This document shows positions 45,954 through 55,002 of a stretch of 64,000 nt of DNA, piece by piece. The stretch covers positions 62,001 through 126,000 of the forward strand of contig DAORAL010000008.1 of assembly GCA_035344155.1 (NCBI GenBank). The letters are read 5' to 3'. The position numbers and the translations under genes are program-made. This DNA is from UBA1845 sp002338715 (GTDB taxonomy: Bacteria; Planctomycetota; Phycisphaerae; UBA1845). The notes below the pieces were generated by a model. The model ran no database searches, had not been told where the DNA came from, and worked only from the letters and a program-made list of their open reading frames with translations. Position 1 is the stretch's first letter; every line of letters starts with the position of its first letter.

Positions 45954-47186
45954 ATGATGAACAGGAATTTCAATTTCGTTATCGCAGCAGGTGCCGTCAT
46001 GTTGTCGGCTGGTGCTGCGTTCGCTGATCAGTTTCAACTGGTGACCGGTGTGGGTGCGGGAACGTCGCCCGGTGCGGCACGTACGGTCACCACCACGTCA
46101 GGTGGAAGCAGCAATTTCTTTACCGATGGACAGCGTTTGGGAGGCACCCCGAGTGCGTCACCGATCGGCATCGCCCCCGGCTCGACGTTTCTTCAAACAC
46201 CGAATCAGTACGGTTCGCTGAGTTTCATGTTCCGTCGCGGATCGATCAACTTCGGCGGCCCGGCAACTCCGTTCCTCAGCGTCGATTACCTTGGCGGACC
46301 GTTGCTTGACCTCGATGGCGACCTGGGTAACGGAAGCCGCAGCCTGGTTCCCGTTTCCGGCCAATCCGCAGTCGAGATTCCAGGGACGACGAGCCACATG
46401 GATCTGACGTTTGGCGCCGGATCGGTTTCGCTGAACAGCTTCGACGTTAACGGTAACAATGCCGGACTTGGTCCAGCCGCTCCAGAGCAACTGGTCACCG
46501 TCAACACCTTGGCGGGTACGTCAACGACAGGAACTCCGGGTTCCGCGATCAACCCTTCGATCGATGATCGTAGCGGGACGGCGACTTCATTCCTCGGACT
46601 CTCGGGAACACTCGGTGGCGTCACACGGGTTGAGGGCCTTGGATATGAATTCTGGCAGGACACGCTTTCAGCAACCTCATCGTCCGCCGACGAATTGGGC
46701 ACCGCTCAGTTCATGGGCGAAATGCGCGGCTGGAAGATCGAGCGCGACATCAACGGCAACTTCCCGACGCTTGCGGGCGAAGGTCTTGGTTCAACGATCT
46801 GGTCAGCCGTCGACACCTCGCAGGTTGGCAACAGCTTCAACAATGCCATCGGAGCGGGCACGTCGACGATCGTCAACGGAAACCCCAATGACGACTTCAG
46901 CGCTCCCGGTAACGGTGGACTGGACCTGACCGATTTTGGAGGCGACCTCGGTGCGTATCTCGATCACATCGCAGCCACTGCGATCGATCCGAACTCACAG
47001 AGCTTCGTCTACTTTGAAGGTGCAGGATTCGGCATCAACAATCCTGAAGACCCGGTGTTCTATGACTCATCCGGATGGGACGTTGTGTTGATTGCCCAGT
47101 CGGCGCCGGTTCCGGAACCCGCCAGCTTGGTTTTGATCCTGGCTGGTTGCGCCGGAATTCTTGGTTCCCGCAAGCGCAGGAACTAA
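45954..47186 (+). CDS. PEP-CTERM protein, paralogue 2
   Basis: This 410-residue secreted protein is clearly homologous to its upstream neighbour over the body (SFMFRRGS, YLGGPLLDLDGD, GLGYEFWQDTL, GFGINNPEDPV). The end is different: VPEPAS, a hydrophobic stretch and KRRN form a PEP-CTERM sorting signal. Signal peptide at about 1-24. It lies 97 bases after the paralogue, probably in one transcript, with an AT-rich hairpin-capable leader (TCTCTTAAATAGAGA). Duplicated bodies with different anchors suggest differently located forms of one function. Confidence 0.9.
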   Translation: MMNRNFNFVIAAGAVMLSAGAAFADQFQLVTGVGAGTSPGAARTVTTTSGGSSNFFTDGQRLGGTPSASPIGIAPGSTFLQTPNQYGSLSFMFRRGSINFGGPATPFLSVDYLGGPLLDLDGDLGNGSRSLVPVSGQSAVEIPGTTSHMDLTFGAGSVSLNSFDVNGNNAGLGPAAPEQLVTVNTLAGTSTTGTPGSAINPSIDDRSGTATSFLGLSGTLGGVTRVEGLGYEFWQDTLSATSSSADELGTAQFMGEMRGWKIERDINGNFPTLAGEGLGSTIWSAVDTSQVGNSFNNAIGAGTSTIVNGNPNDDFSAPGNGGLDLTDFGGDLGAYLDHIAATAIDPNSQSFVYFEGAGFGINNPEDPVFYDSSGWDVVLIAQSAPVPEPASLVLILAGCAGILGSRKRRN

Positions 47187-47272
47187 CCCACGATTTGGAT
47201 CGTCTGCCGGGCGGGGAAATGTCCTCGCCCGGTGGGCTTTGATTCGCAAGGATGCGAGCAATCGAGGTTGTC

Positions 47273-48073
47273 ATGAAATCGAAAACAAACAAGTACGGTT
47301 TCACGCTGGTTGAACTTTTGGTGGTGGTCAGCATCATCGCGCTGCTCATCTCAATCCTGCTTCCATCGTTGAAGCGGGCGCGGGATCAGGCCAAGCAGGT
47401 GGTCTGCGCCAGCCAGCAGAAGCAGATCGCCAATGCGCTCTGGAACTATTGGACTGAAAACGAAGGCCACATTCCCGAAGTGATTTCACCGATGACCAAT
47501 GGCGTTGGCGCCGATGGATTCGGAGATCAATCCATTTCCGATGAAGACATCGACCCGTTTTACAATCCCAAGCGTGGCTACCCTGAAGTCCCCTCAAAAA
47601 CCGTCTGGGCACAGTCTCTTCCCAACGTGCTGATGCCCACCCACATGGGCGAAGACGAGAAGGCGTTTCGTTGCCCTGCCGCCATTGTGGGCTGGCCTCG
47701 AAATGAAAAGCCGTTTCGCATGACCTATCGCTGCGCAGCGGCCAACCAGCCGAACGGTGACGAAAACCTCAACGAAGAAAGCCCTTATTTCAAGGAGCAC
47801 TTCGGATTCATGGACGGCCGCATCTACAAAATACCGAAACCGGCCAAGCAGAAAGGCAAAGATCCAATCGCAATCATTCGCTTTGCTGAGGATCAGGCAG
47901 CCGCACGCGGGACGTTCCTTCGCGACATGGTCAGACCGGTCGGTCCGGAACTCATCGGTCCGCACAATGGCGGCAATGTTGTGATCAACAAACGCATGGA
48001 AGTGGAAGTTCGCAGCAAGAAAACGATCAACGAAGATCTTGCGCCGGCAGGTACGGGAGCGGTGAAGTTCTAA
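47273..48073 (+). CDS. Type II/IV pseudopilin-like protein
   Basis: This is a 266-residue protein with a prepilin N-terminus: short basic leader, GFTLVELLVVVSIIALLISIL, and Glu at +5. It is processed by a prepilin peptidase not found in the window. Planctomycete proteins of this class usually end with an H-x9-DG motif after a Gly/Asn-rich stretch. Here PHNGGNVVINKRMEVEV has the histidine but lacks DG. GAGG precedes the ATG at 47273. It follows the PEP-CTERM gene closely on the same strand. Confidence 0.87.
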   Translation: MKSKTNKYGFTLVELLVVVSIIALLISILLPSLKRARDQAKQVVCASQQKQIANALWNYWTENEGHIPEVISPMTNGVGADGFGDQSISDEDIDPFYNPKRGYPEVPSKTVWAQSLPNVLMPTHMGEDEKAFRCPAAIVGWPRNEKPFRMTYRCAAANQPNGDENLNEESPYFKEHFGFMDGRIYKIPKPAKQKGKDPIAIIRFAEDQAAARGTFLRDMVRPVGPELIGPHNGGNVVINKRMEVEVRSKKTINEDLAPAGTGAVKF

Positions 48074-48420
48074 CGGCGATTTGAATTGCGGAACGCTGAT
48101 CCAGCTCACTGCCAATCAGCATGAGTCTCATCTGCAATCTGCATGAACTTGTCAGGGATCTCACGTATCCTGATCGGTTGAATGCTGCCCAGTGTACGAT
48201 CCGCGAACACTTCCCCCTTCATTTCCAGGTTCTTGCCACGACTCTCCGGATCGCCGGACCAACCTCTTCTGGTCCGCACCCGCTCCGCACCCCCAGTTAA
48301 ATTGTGCAAAGTTGCCTTACCGCGATAGACTACCGTCGGATTATCGTAGTTACTTTCGTGTGGGGATCGTGTATAGATTCGTGCACGTGGATGGTTCGAT
48401 TTCGACGGGAGACGCAGCCG

Positions 48421-49437
48421 ATGGCCACAACGATTGACCCAGCCGTGGAAAAAGCCACACAGGCATTTCGAGAAAAGTTTCAAGCCGTTCGAAACGAAAT
48501 CGGGAAGGCCATCGTGGGGCACAACGACATCGTCGAAGGTGTGCTGACCTGCCTGTTCGTCGGCGGTCACGTGCTGCTCGAAGGCGTCCCGGGGTTGGGC
48601 AAGACTTATCTCGTCCGTACGCTCTCCGAAGCCGTAAACCTCCCCTTCTCGCGAATCCAGTTCACCCCCGACCTGATGCCCGCGGACATCATCGGAACCA
48701 ACATCATCACCGAAGACCCCGATACGGGTCGCCGGCAGTTTGAATTTCAAAAGGGACCGCTCTTTTCGCAGATTATCCTCGCTGACGAAATCAACCGCGC
48801 GACACCCAAAACGCAGTCGGCGATGCTTGAGGCGATGCAGGAACATTCGATCACCGTCGGCGGGACGCACTACCGCCTTGACGAACCGTTCCTCGTGCTC
48901 GCCACCCAGAACCCGATCGAACAGGAAGGCACGTATCCCCTCCCGGAAGCGCAGCTCGACCGGTTTCTTTTCAAACTCGTGGTTGACTATTCGACGAAGG
49001 ACGAACTCAAAACGATTCTCGATCGCACGACCACCGGTTACAAAGCCGACGTGCAAGCCATCATGAGTGGTGAAGAAATTCTCGCCGCACAAAGACTCGT
49101 CCGCCGCATTGTGATGGCCCCCCACGTTCAGGACTATGCCATTCGCGTTTCGATGGCGACGCATCCAGGTGGGCCTTATGCCATCGATGCCACGCAGAAA
49201 TACATTCGCTGGGGTGCAAGTCCGCGTGGCGCGCAGGCGCTGACGTTGTCGGCCAAGCTCGCGGCGATGCTCGACGGTCGTTACAACGCCAGCTTCAGCG
49301 ATGTGCAGAGGATGGCTATCCCATCGCTGCGCCATCGCGTGCTCTTGAACTTTGAAGGCGAAGCGGAAGGCATTTCCGTGGACTCGGTAATCAAGGAAAT
49401 CATTGAAAAGACGCCCACGATGGCCGAAGCGGCGTAG
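48421..49437 (+). CDS. MoxR-family AAA+ ATPase
   Basis: This is a 338-residue MoxR-type AAA+ protein. Walker A is GVPGLGKT (55-62), Walker B is ILADEINRA, and the MoxR signature EGTYPLPEAQLDRF follows NPIEQ. MoxR proteins act as chaperones for VWA-domain partners. It is followed on the same strand by a DUF58 and a BatA-like VWA gene, a standard grouping. The ATG at 48421 is chosen because the sequence upstream is not conserved in character. The TAG stop lies in a repeat arm. Confidence 0.94.
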   Translation: MATTIDPAVEKATQAFREKFQAVRNEIGKAIVGHNDIVEGVLTCLFVGGHVLLEGVPGLGKTYLVRTLSEAVNLPFSRIQFTPDLMPADIIGTNIITEDPDTGRRQFEFQKGPLFSQIILADEINRATPKTQSAMLEAMQEHSITVGGTHYRLDEPFLVLATQNPIEQEGTYPLPEAQLDRFLFKLVVDYSTKDELKTILDRTTTGYKADVQAIMSGEEILAAQRLVRRIVMAPHVQDYAIRVSMATHPGGPYAIDATQKYIRWGASPRGAQALTLSAKLAAMLDGRYNASFSDVQRMAIPSLRHRVLLNFEGEAEGISVDSVIKEIIEKTPTMAEAA

Positions 49438-49453
49438 GGTGGGCATGGCCCAT
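49434..49453. repeat. Partial copy of inverted repeat family B
   Basis: GTAGGGTGGGCATGGCCCA resembles one arm of the family B repeat at 14296. Its TAG is the moxR stop codon. No second arm was found within 100 bases, so it is a half element. Confidence 0.6.
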
Positions 49454-49520
49454 CATTTCGTACACATTCAATCGGCGGACGGTCTCGACATCCTGCCGCT
49501 CCAATTGGTAATGACTTCTG

Positions 49521-50423
49521 ATGGTGACACCCGCAATCTCCAAGACAGAGAACTTGCTCGATCCCGAATTCATCGTTCGACTTGAACGGTTGGAGATGGT
49601 GTCGAAAAAGATCTTTCGCGGATCGATGCGCGGTGAGCGGCGCAGCCGACGGCGCGGTGAGTCAGCCGAATTTGCGGACCATCGCAATTACGTTGTGGGT
49701 GACGACCTGCGGTTTCTCGATTGGAACGTGTACGCACGCCTTGAACGACTTTTCATCAAGCTCTTTCTTGAAGAGGTCGATCTCCACGTCAACATCATGG
49801 TCGATGTCTCCAAAAGCATGGCCTGGGGAAAGCCTGAAAAAGGTCGATACGCCAGGCAGATTGCGGCGGCTCTTAGCTATGTCGGATTGGCCAACAATGA
49901 TCGGGTCAGTCTGTACAGCTACGCGAATGGACTCGTCGGCGAGTTGGCGGGCCTGCGCGGTAAGCGACTGCTGCCGAAAGTGCTGGACCATCTGCAATCC
50001 GTCGAGTGCGACGGCATCAGCGACTTTCACACGGCATGCAAACAATTTTCATTGCGACATTCGCAACCGGGAATCCTGATTGTCCTGAGCGATTTTTTCG
50101 ACAAGGGCGGATATGAAGCCGGTCTGCGTTTGCTGCTCGGGCGCAAGTCGGACGTGTACTGTATCCAGGTGCTCTCGCCCGATGAACTCGAACCGCAGCT
50201 TTCCGGTGAATTGCGGTTGACGGACGTTGAAGATGACGACGTCGCCGAAGTCAGCATGAGTCGGGCCCTGATCAATCGCTACAAGCAAAACCTCGCTGCG
50301 TACTGTCGCGGGTTGCAGGACTATTGCACGCGCCGCGGGATGACCTACGCCATGACGTGCAGCGATGTCCCGTTTGACCAGGTTGTGTTGAACGTCTTGA
50401 GGCGTCGCGGGTTATTCAAATGA
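49521..50423 (+). CDS. DUF58-domain protein
   Basis: This is a 300-residue soluble protein of the DUF58 family. Its diagnostic motif is RNYVVGDDLRFLDWNVYAR, and the C-terminal two-thirds has a VWA-like fold starting at NIMVDVSKSMAWG (MIDAS-like DxSxS). Such proteins are coupled with MoxR ATPases and aerotolerance-type proteins. It lies 83 bases after moxR and is presumably cotranscribed. It probably acts at the cytoplasmic membrane or in assembly of an unknown complex. Confidence 0.92.
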   Translation: MVTPAISKTENLLDPEFIVRLERLEMVSKKIFRGSMRGERRSRRRGESAEFADHRNYVVGDDLRFLDWNVYARLERLFIKLFLEEVDLHVNIMVDVSKSMAWGKPEKGRYARQIAAALSYVGLANNDRVSLYSYANGLVGELAGLRGKRLLPKVLDHLQSVECDGISDFHTACKQFSLRHSQPGILIVLSDFFDKGGYEAGLRLLLGRKSDVYCIQVLSPDELEPQLSGELRLTDVEDDDVAEVSMSRALINRYKQNLAAYCRGLQDYCTRRGMTYAMTCSDVPFDQVVLNVLRRRGLFK

Positions 50424-50502
50424 TGTGGATTGTTTCAATTCTACCCGTCCTTGATTCATTCGTGGCGCTGATCGCCGATCATGCCCGCGTGGAGAACAGT
50501 CG

Positions 50503-52584
50503 GTGAATTTCCTCTCGGGCTGGATGCCGATCGCGCTGGCTGCGGGAATCACCGTTCCCCCGCTCGTGCTGTTGTATTTCCTGAAGTTGCGTCGTGCGCC
50601 CCACACCGTTTCAACCACCCTGCTTTGGAAACGCGCTGTCGAAGATCTGCAAGTCAATGCCCCGTTTCAACGCATCCGCAACAACCTGCTCATGTGGTTG
50701 CAACTGCTGATCCTCCTGTTGGCGGCTGTTGCGCTGGGCAAGCCGATTTTTGAAGGCAGTCGCCAGACCGAAGACACACTCGTCCTCCTGATTGATCATT
50801 CCGCCTCGATGGGCGTCGAAGAAAAAGACGGCAGAACGCGCCTCGACATCGCCAAGGAACAAGCCGAAGCCATCATCGACAACCTGCCCAGCGGCGGGAA
50901 AGCGATGGTCATCGGTTTCAGCGATCGCGCAACCGTCGCCAGCGCTTTTGAAACCGACCGATCCGTGCTCAAAGACCGACTCGATAGCATCCCCCAGACC
51001 GATGCCGCGACGACGTTGACCGAAGGCATCGCCCTGGCTGAAGCGTACATGCAGAACCTCGTCATCGCGGGCGACCAAGCCGGGACCGACATCACCGTCG
51101 AATCGTCGGCGACGCCAGCGCGCGTGGTCGTGCTGACCGACGGCAACATCGAAGATGCCGAATCGCTGACGATCAAGCGCCTGCCAACCGATGACATGCA
51201 GATCGTCAGTATCGGTGAGCGCGACGACAACGTGGCGATTCTGTCGATGGAGGCCAAACGCAACTACGAGTATCCGCAGATGCTCGAAGTCTTCAGCCTC
51301 GTGCGCAACTTCGGTCCGGACACGGTGAAGTGCGATGCGAATCTCTACATCAACAACAAGCACGTCGATGTGCAGACGATGGAATTGCTGCCCGGTTACA
51401 CCCAAACACCAGTCAACGAGAATTCGGGCGAAGACAAAGGTGAATCGAACAACCCACCACCGGCATCACCAGTGAAGAACCGAATACCGCCAACCGGCAG
51501 CACGGCTTCCGTTGCGTTTGACCCGATCGAGTACGAAGGCGGCGGTGTTGTTGAAGTGCGCTTGACCGTTCACGACGCAATGACTTCGGACAACGCGGCA
51601 TGGACCATCGTTCAACCGCCCCGCCATGTCACGGTGTTGGAAATTGGCGAAGGCAATTTGTTTTTGGACCGCGTGCTGCCAACGCTTCCGATCCAAGTCA
51701 AGAAAATGACGCCCGATGAATACGAACGCGCCGACGAATCCGAACTTGCCGAAGCCGGTCGGCTAAAATTTGACCTGGCGATCTTCGACAATCATTCGAC
51801 CGAACGACTCTGGCCGGGCAGCTACATTTTCTTCGGCGGCGTCCCGAAGGTGGAAGGCGTGTCAGCCGACCGCATGGTTCAAGGTGGCGTCATTTTCGAC
51901 TGGGATGAGTCGCACCCAATTTTGCGCTATGTCGGCATCGGAAAGATCATGGTTCATCAATGGCTCAACCTGCAATTGCCACAACAAGCCGAACCACTGG
52001 TCGAAGGCGAAGACGCACCAATCATGGCCCTGCTTTCGCAGGATGGCATGCACTTTTTGATATCCGCGTTCAGTCTCGTCGCCGAAGATGAAATCACCGG
52101 TCAGGCGCTTTTGAATTCCGATTGGGGATTCAAACCGCACTTTCCCGTGTTCCTGCAAAACGCGATTCAATTCATGACAGGAAGCCTGTCGTTCAAGGGC
52201 GTGCGCAACGTGCGCCCCGGTAATCCCATCGAATTCGCTGTCCCCGAAGGCACCGACGAAATCAGCGTGCGACGACCCGATGGCTTCGTCGCCAAAGTGC
52301 AAACCGCAAGCTTCACGACCGTCAACTACGCCGGCACGCGCAAAGTCGGTGTGTATACGGCCAAGCCCGCCATCGAAGGCCGCGAACAATACGCGGTCAA
52401 CTTGTTCAATGGTGTCGAAAGCAGCATCGCCCCATCCAAAGTTCTTCGATTGGCCGGCACCAACGTCGAGGCGAAAGCATCAACCGAAATCGTGAACAAG
52501 CCGTTTTGGCCCTACCTTCTGTTGGCGATCCTTGCGGTGCTCTTGATTGAATGGGCGATTTACAGCAAGCGCGTTTTTGTTTGA
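50503..52584 (+). CDS. BatA/VWA-domain membrane protein
   Basis: This is a 693-residue protein. The N-terminal BatA-type domain has membrane segments (PLVLLYFLKLRRAPH and NNLLMWLQLLILLLAAVALGKP). A VWA domain (about 95-290) with the MIDAS motif DHSASMGV follows. After a proline-rich linker, a large extracytoplasmic region leads to a C-terminal membrane segment (about 665-685, FWPYLLLAILAVLLIEW). The GTG start at 50503 is inferred from the N-terminal membrane segment. It completes a MoxR-DUF58-BatA series probably dedicated to chaperone-assisted envelope assembly. Confidence 0.9.
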   Translation: MNFLSGWMPIALAAGITVPPLVLLYFLKLRRAPHTVSTTLLWKRAVEDLQVNAPFQRIRNNLLMWLQLLILLLAAVALGKPIFEGSRQTEDTLVLLIDHSASMGVEEKDGRTRLDIAKEQAEAIIDNLPSGGKAMVIGFSDRATVASAFETDRSVLKDRLDSIPQTDAATTLTEGIALAEAYMQNLVIAGDQAGTDITVESSATPARVVVLTDGNIEDAESLTIKRLPTDDMQIVSIGERDDNVAILSMEAKRNYEYPQMLEVFSLVRNFGPDTVKCDANLYINNKHVDVQTMELLPGYTQTPVNENSGEDKGESNNPPPASPVKNRIPPTGSTASVAFDPIEYEGGGVVEVRLTVHDAMTSDNAAWTIVQPPRHVTVLEIGEGNLFLDRVLPTLPIQVKKMTPDEYERADESELAEAGRLKFDLAIFDNHSTERLWPGSYIFFGGVPKVEGVSADRMVQGGVIFDWDESHPILRYVGIGKIMVHQWLNLQLPQQAEPLVEGEDAPIMALLSQDGMHFLISAFSLVAEDEITGQALLNSDWGFKPHFPVFLQNAIQFMTGSLSFKGVRNVRPGNPIEFAVPEGTDEISVRRPDGFVAKVQTASFTTVNYAGTRKVGVYTAKPAIEGREQYAVNLFNGVESSIAPSKVLRLAGTNVEAKASTEIVNKPFWPYLLLAILAVLLIEWAIYSKRVFV

Positions 52585-52644
52585 TGGGTCGGTGAATGCG
52601 TTTTCTCGGATGTGGATTCAGGCGGGCGTCGATATCGCGTTCGC

Positions 52645-52757
52645 AATCCAAGCGTCGCGTTTTGCTCGTCCATTCTTCGCGGTACGGGCACCGGAACTCA
52701 CGTGGATTGACTTTGTTTTGCCCCTGGATTCCCGCCTGCGCGGGAATGACGGCGCTG
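52645..52757 (-). repeat. 107-bp dispersed element, copy 2
   Basis: This is the reverse complement of the element at 33021-33127, with 15 mismatches over 107 bases (about 86%) and no gap. Like copy 1 it sits between convergent genes (the BatA gene and the TPR gene). It has no coding capacity. Confidence 0.88.
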
Positions 52758-52776
52758 CGATTGGATTAGGAATGCA

Positions 52777-53523
52777 TTAGCAGCAGTCAGCCGCGGCCAG
52801 TTTGCAACGTCGAATCGCCTGGCGAATACCTTCCATGCGGGGATGAATGGTCAACGCTTTGCGAAACGCGGCGCGGGCCTCGGTGAAATTTCCGAGATGA
52901 AAATGGTTGTGCCCCAAGCCGGCGGCTGCACCGTAATGATGGGGATTGAGCGCGAGCGTGCGGTGACAGGCCATCATTGACGATTCGTATCGCCCGGTGA
53001 GGTGATGCAATATCGCCCGCTGGTTGCACGCTTCGGCAAAATCCGGGTCTTCGATGAGAATACGATCGAGAAGCGATTCGGCTTCTTCATATTGGCTCGC
53101 CTGAATGCAATCGATCACCTGTTGAAGCAGTCCGACGCACGTCGACGTCGAAGCCCGCATCCAGATGGACCAGATCGATTTTTCGACAGCACTGACGACG
53201 AAATAGTCATCGTGATGCAGCAGTTCGACGAGCTTTGCCGCGTCCTCAAACCGCCCCGTCAAACCAAGACACATCGCAGCCGTCTGTACCACCTGCGCAG
53301 ATTGGTGATGCAAGAAATCTCGCGGATTGAAACGAAATTCGGGCGCGCGGAGAAATCGACGAATCGCGTCCTCATCGTCGAGTCGAAACACAGGCGATAG
53401 TTGATTCAGGAAACGAAGCCCGGGATCGGTGGATTCAGACGCTTGACCACGCGCGGTTGTGGATGGCTCCGCGTTGTTCATCGCAGACTGTTGTTTTGCC
53501 ACGTGCGGTTCCTGAGGCGACAT
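52777..53523 (-). CDS. TPR-repeat protein
   Basis: This is a cytoplasmic TPR-type protein of about 250 residues. C-terminal repeats with LLDRILIEDPDFAEACNQRAI, GRYESSMMACHRTLALNPHHYGAA and GNFTEARAAFRKALTIHP are canonical TPR units; the N-terminal half has more divergent helices. The start is uncertain: the ATG at 53523 (MSPQEPH) is preferred, 53619 or 53481 are alternatives, and none has a good ribosome-binding site. It ends near the 107-bp repeat. Function unknown; TPR units bind partners. Confidence 0.8.
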   Translation of the reverse strand: MSPQEPHVAKQQSAMNNAEPSTTARGQASESTDPGLRFLNQLSPVFRLDDEDAIRRFLRAPEFRFNPRDFLHHQSAQVVQTAAMCLGLTGRFEDAAKLVELLHHDDYFVVSAVEKSIWSIWMRASTSTCVGLLQQVIDCIQASQYEEAESLLDRILIEDPDFAEACNQRAILHHLTGRYESSMMACHRTLALNPHHYGAAAGLGHNHFHLGNFTEARAAFRKALTIHPRMEGIRQAIRRCKLAAADCC

Positions 53524-53862
53524 GCTTTTGACGACCGGTTTCGACGACAGCGGATGGCTTTGCCACGCATCCGCCCCGATCGCAGGGTCGAGGCATCTTA
53601 CGAAATGCTTTCGACACACTTTCGACCGATCCTAGGCCCACAACATAGGCAAGTCAATTTTGAAACGTGCAAGTTTGTCGAAATCGCTATCACGTTGCTG
53701 AATATAAGCTTATGAAAGGCTAACCTGCGCCTCCCGCGATTTCAGCACGACTTTCGGCACGTTCAAATTCAACAACCAATCAGCGTGCAATTCAGCGTCA
53801 ATGGACACGCGCAATTACCCCCTCAATTTGGCAAAGATTCTGTCCGATAACCGAATCAGTAC

Positions 53863-53898
53863 ACCCCCAAGCCGGCGAGCAACGTCAGCTTTGGGGGT
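53863..53898 (+). promoter_or_regulatory. Leader hairpin upstream of methyltransferase gene
   Basis: ACCCCCAAGC and GCTTTGGGGGT pair into an 8-10 bp stem with one bulge around a 15-base loop, followed by ATTATT. It lies about 50 bases ahead of the probable ATG at 53948. If transcription starts upstream it could work as an attenuator or translation regulator. It might also be a repeat. Confidence 0.4.
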
Positions 53899-53947
53899 AT
53901 TATTGGATCGACAGTCATATCGGTCGTACGAATTTAGCGAGAACCGA

Positions 53948-54745
53948 ATGTCCATCACGCTCGAATCGAACCAGGAACCGTCTGTTCAAACTGAATCTGC
54001 GGAACTCGAGGGACTTCGCTCGAAGTTGATTCATCTGTACGATCACAATGCCCCGCGGTATGACAATGACCGATCGATCACGGATTCGTTGCATTTCTAT
54101 TTCGACCATGCCCATCGCGCAGTCAATGCGCTCATCGGTCCGACCAACAAAGACACGCTTCACGTTGATATGCCGGTGGGAACTGGACGCTTCCTGTTCC
54201 TTCTGCGCGAGCAAGGCCGCGATCATCGGATGATCGGCATCGACATTTCCAAAGGCATGCTCGAAGTCGCCGCCCAGAATTCCAGGCAATGCGGCCATGA
54301 CATCGAGTTCTCACAAGGCGACGCGTTCTCCCTTCCGTTTGCAGACAATTCCGTTGATGTGCTTACTAGCCTGCGGATGTTTCATCTCTTTCCGCATTGC
54401 TATTGGCCCGGGTTGCTCGACGAAATGTATCGCGTCCTAAAACCGGGCGGGACTCTGATCACCGAACTTCGAAACGCAGCCCGCGGCACGGCCTGCCAAT
54501 TGCTCGTCCCAGGATTCCGCAAACGCCGCAAGCAGCATCCACACGTTTTCGTCAATCCGCTGAGCATCAAGCCGCTGTTTCGGCGTTGGGAAAACATGCA
54601 CATGCAAGGCGTCGGGCTCGATGCGCTTTCCAAGATTCACCGCATCGCCCCGATCCTCGCCAAGGGTGTCGACACGCTGCAACGCACAACATTCGTGCGA
54701 TATTTCAGCAAGACCTTGATCATCCACGCGACCAAACCGTTTTAG
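53948..54745 (+). CDS. SAM-dependent methyltransferase
   Basis: This is a 265-residue class I methyltransferase. Motif I is DMPVGTGRFLF (Gly-rich but with a proline substitution before G), motif II is MIGIDISKGMLEVA, and a GDAFSLPFADNSVDV motif IV-like stretch and a DEMYRVLKPGGTLITE strand follow. The C-terminal part is typical of methyltransferases acting on small lipids or quinones, but the substrate is not read. The ATG at 53948 has a GCGAGAA-like site; a start at 53801 would add 49 unconserved-looking residues. Confidence 0.87.
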   Translation: MSITLESNQEPSVQTESAELEGLRSKLIHLYDHNAPRYDNDRSITDSLHFYFDHAHRAVNALIGPTNKDTLHVDMPVGTGRFLFLLREQGRDHRMIGIDISKGMLEVAAQNSRQCGHDIEFSQGDAFSLPFADNSVDVLTSLRMFHLFPHCYWPGLLDEMYRVLKPGGTLITELRNAARGTACQLLVPGFRKRRKQHPHVFVNPLSIKPLFRRWENMHMQGVGLDALSKIHRIAPILAKGVDTLQRTTFVRYFSKTLIIHATKPF

Positions 54746-55002
54746 GCGAAGTCGCATCCAGCACCAGACAATTCACAGGCTGCGCCCCGGCATCCCACAT
54801 CCACGTCTCATTGGGCTGACATCGCCAAAACTTGGGAATTTCACGCCCGAATACTGGTCAGATCGTCGCCTCTCTTGTACCTTCCGGGCCCGCATCGACA
54901 TGACAATGCCTTGATCAAACTGACTTGTTGTGCGTGCGATTCTGGCGCGGGGCAATGGCATCGGTGCCGGCTTGGCGAAGTGGACACGAAAGACGATTGG
55001 CA

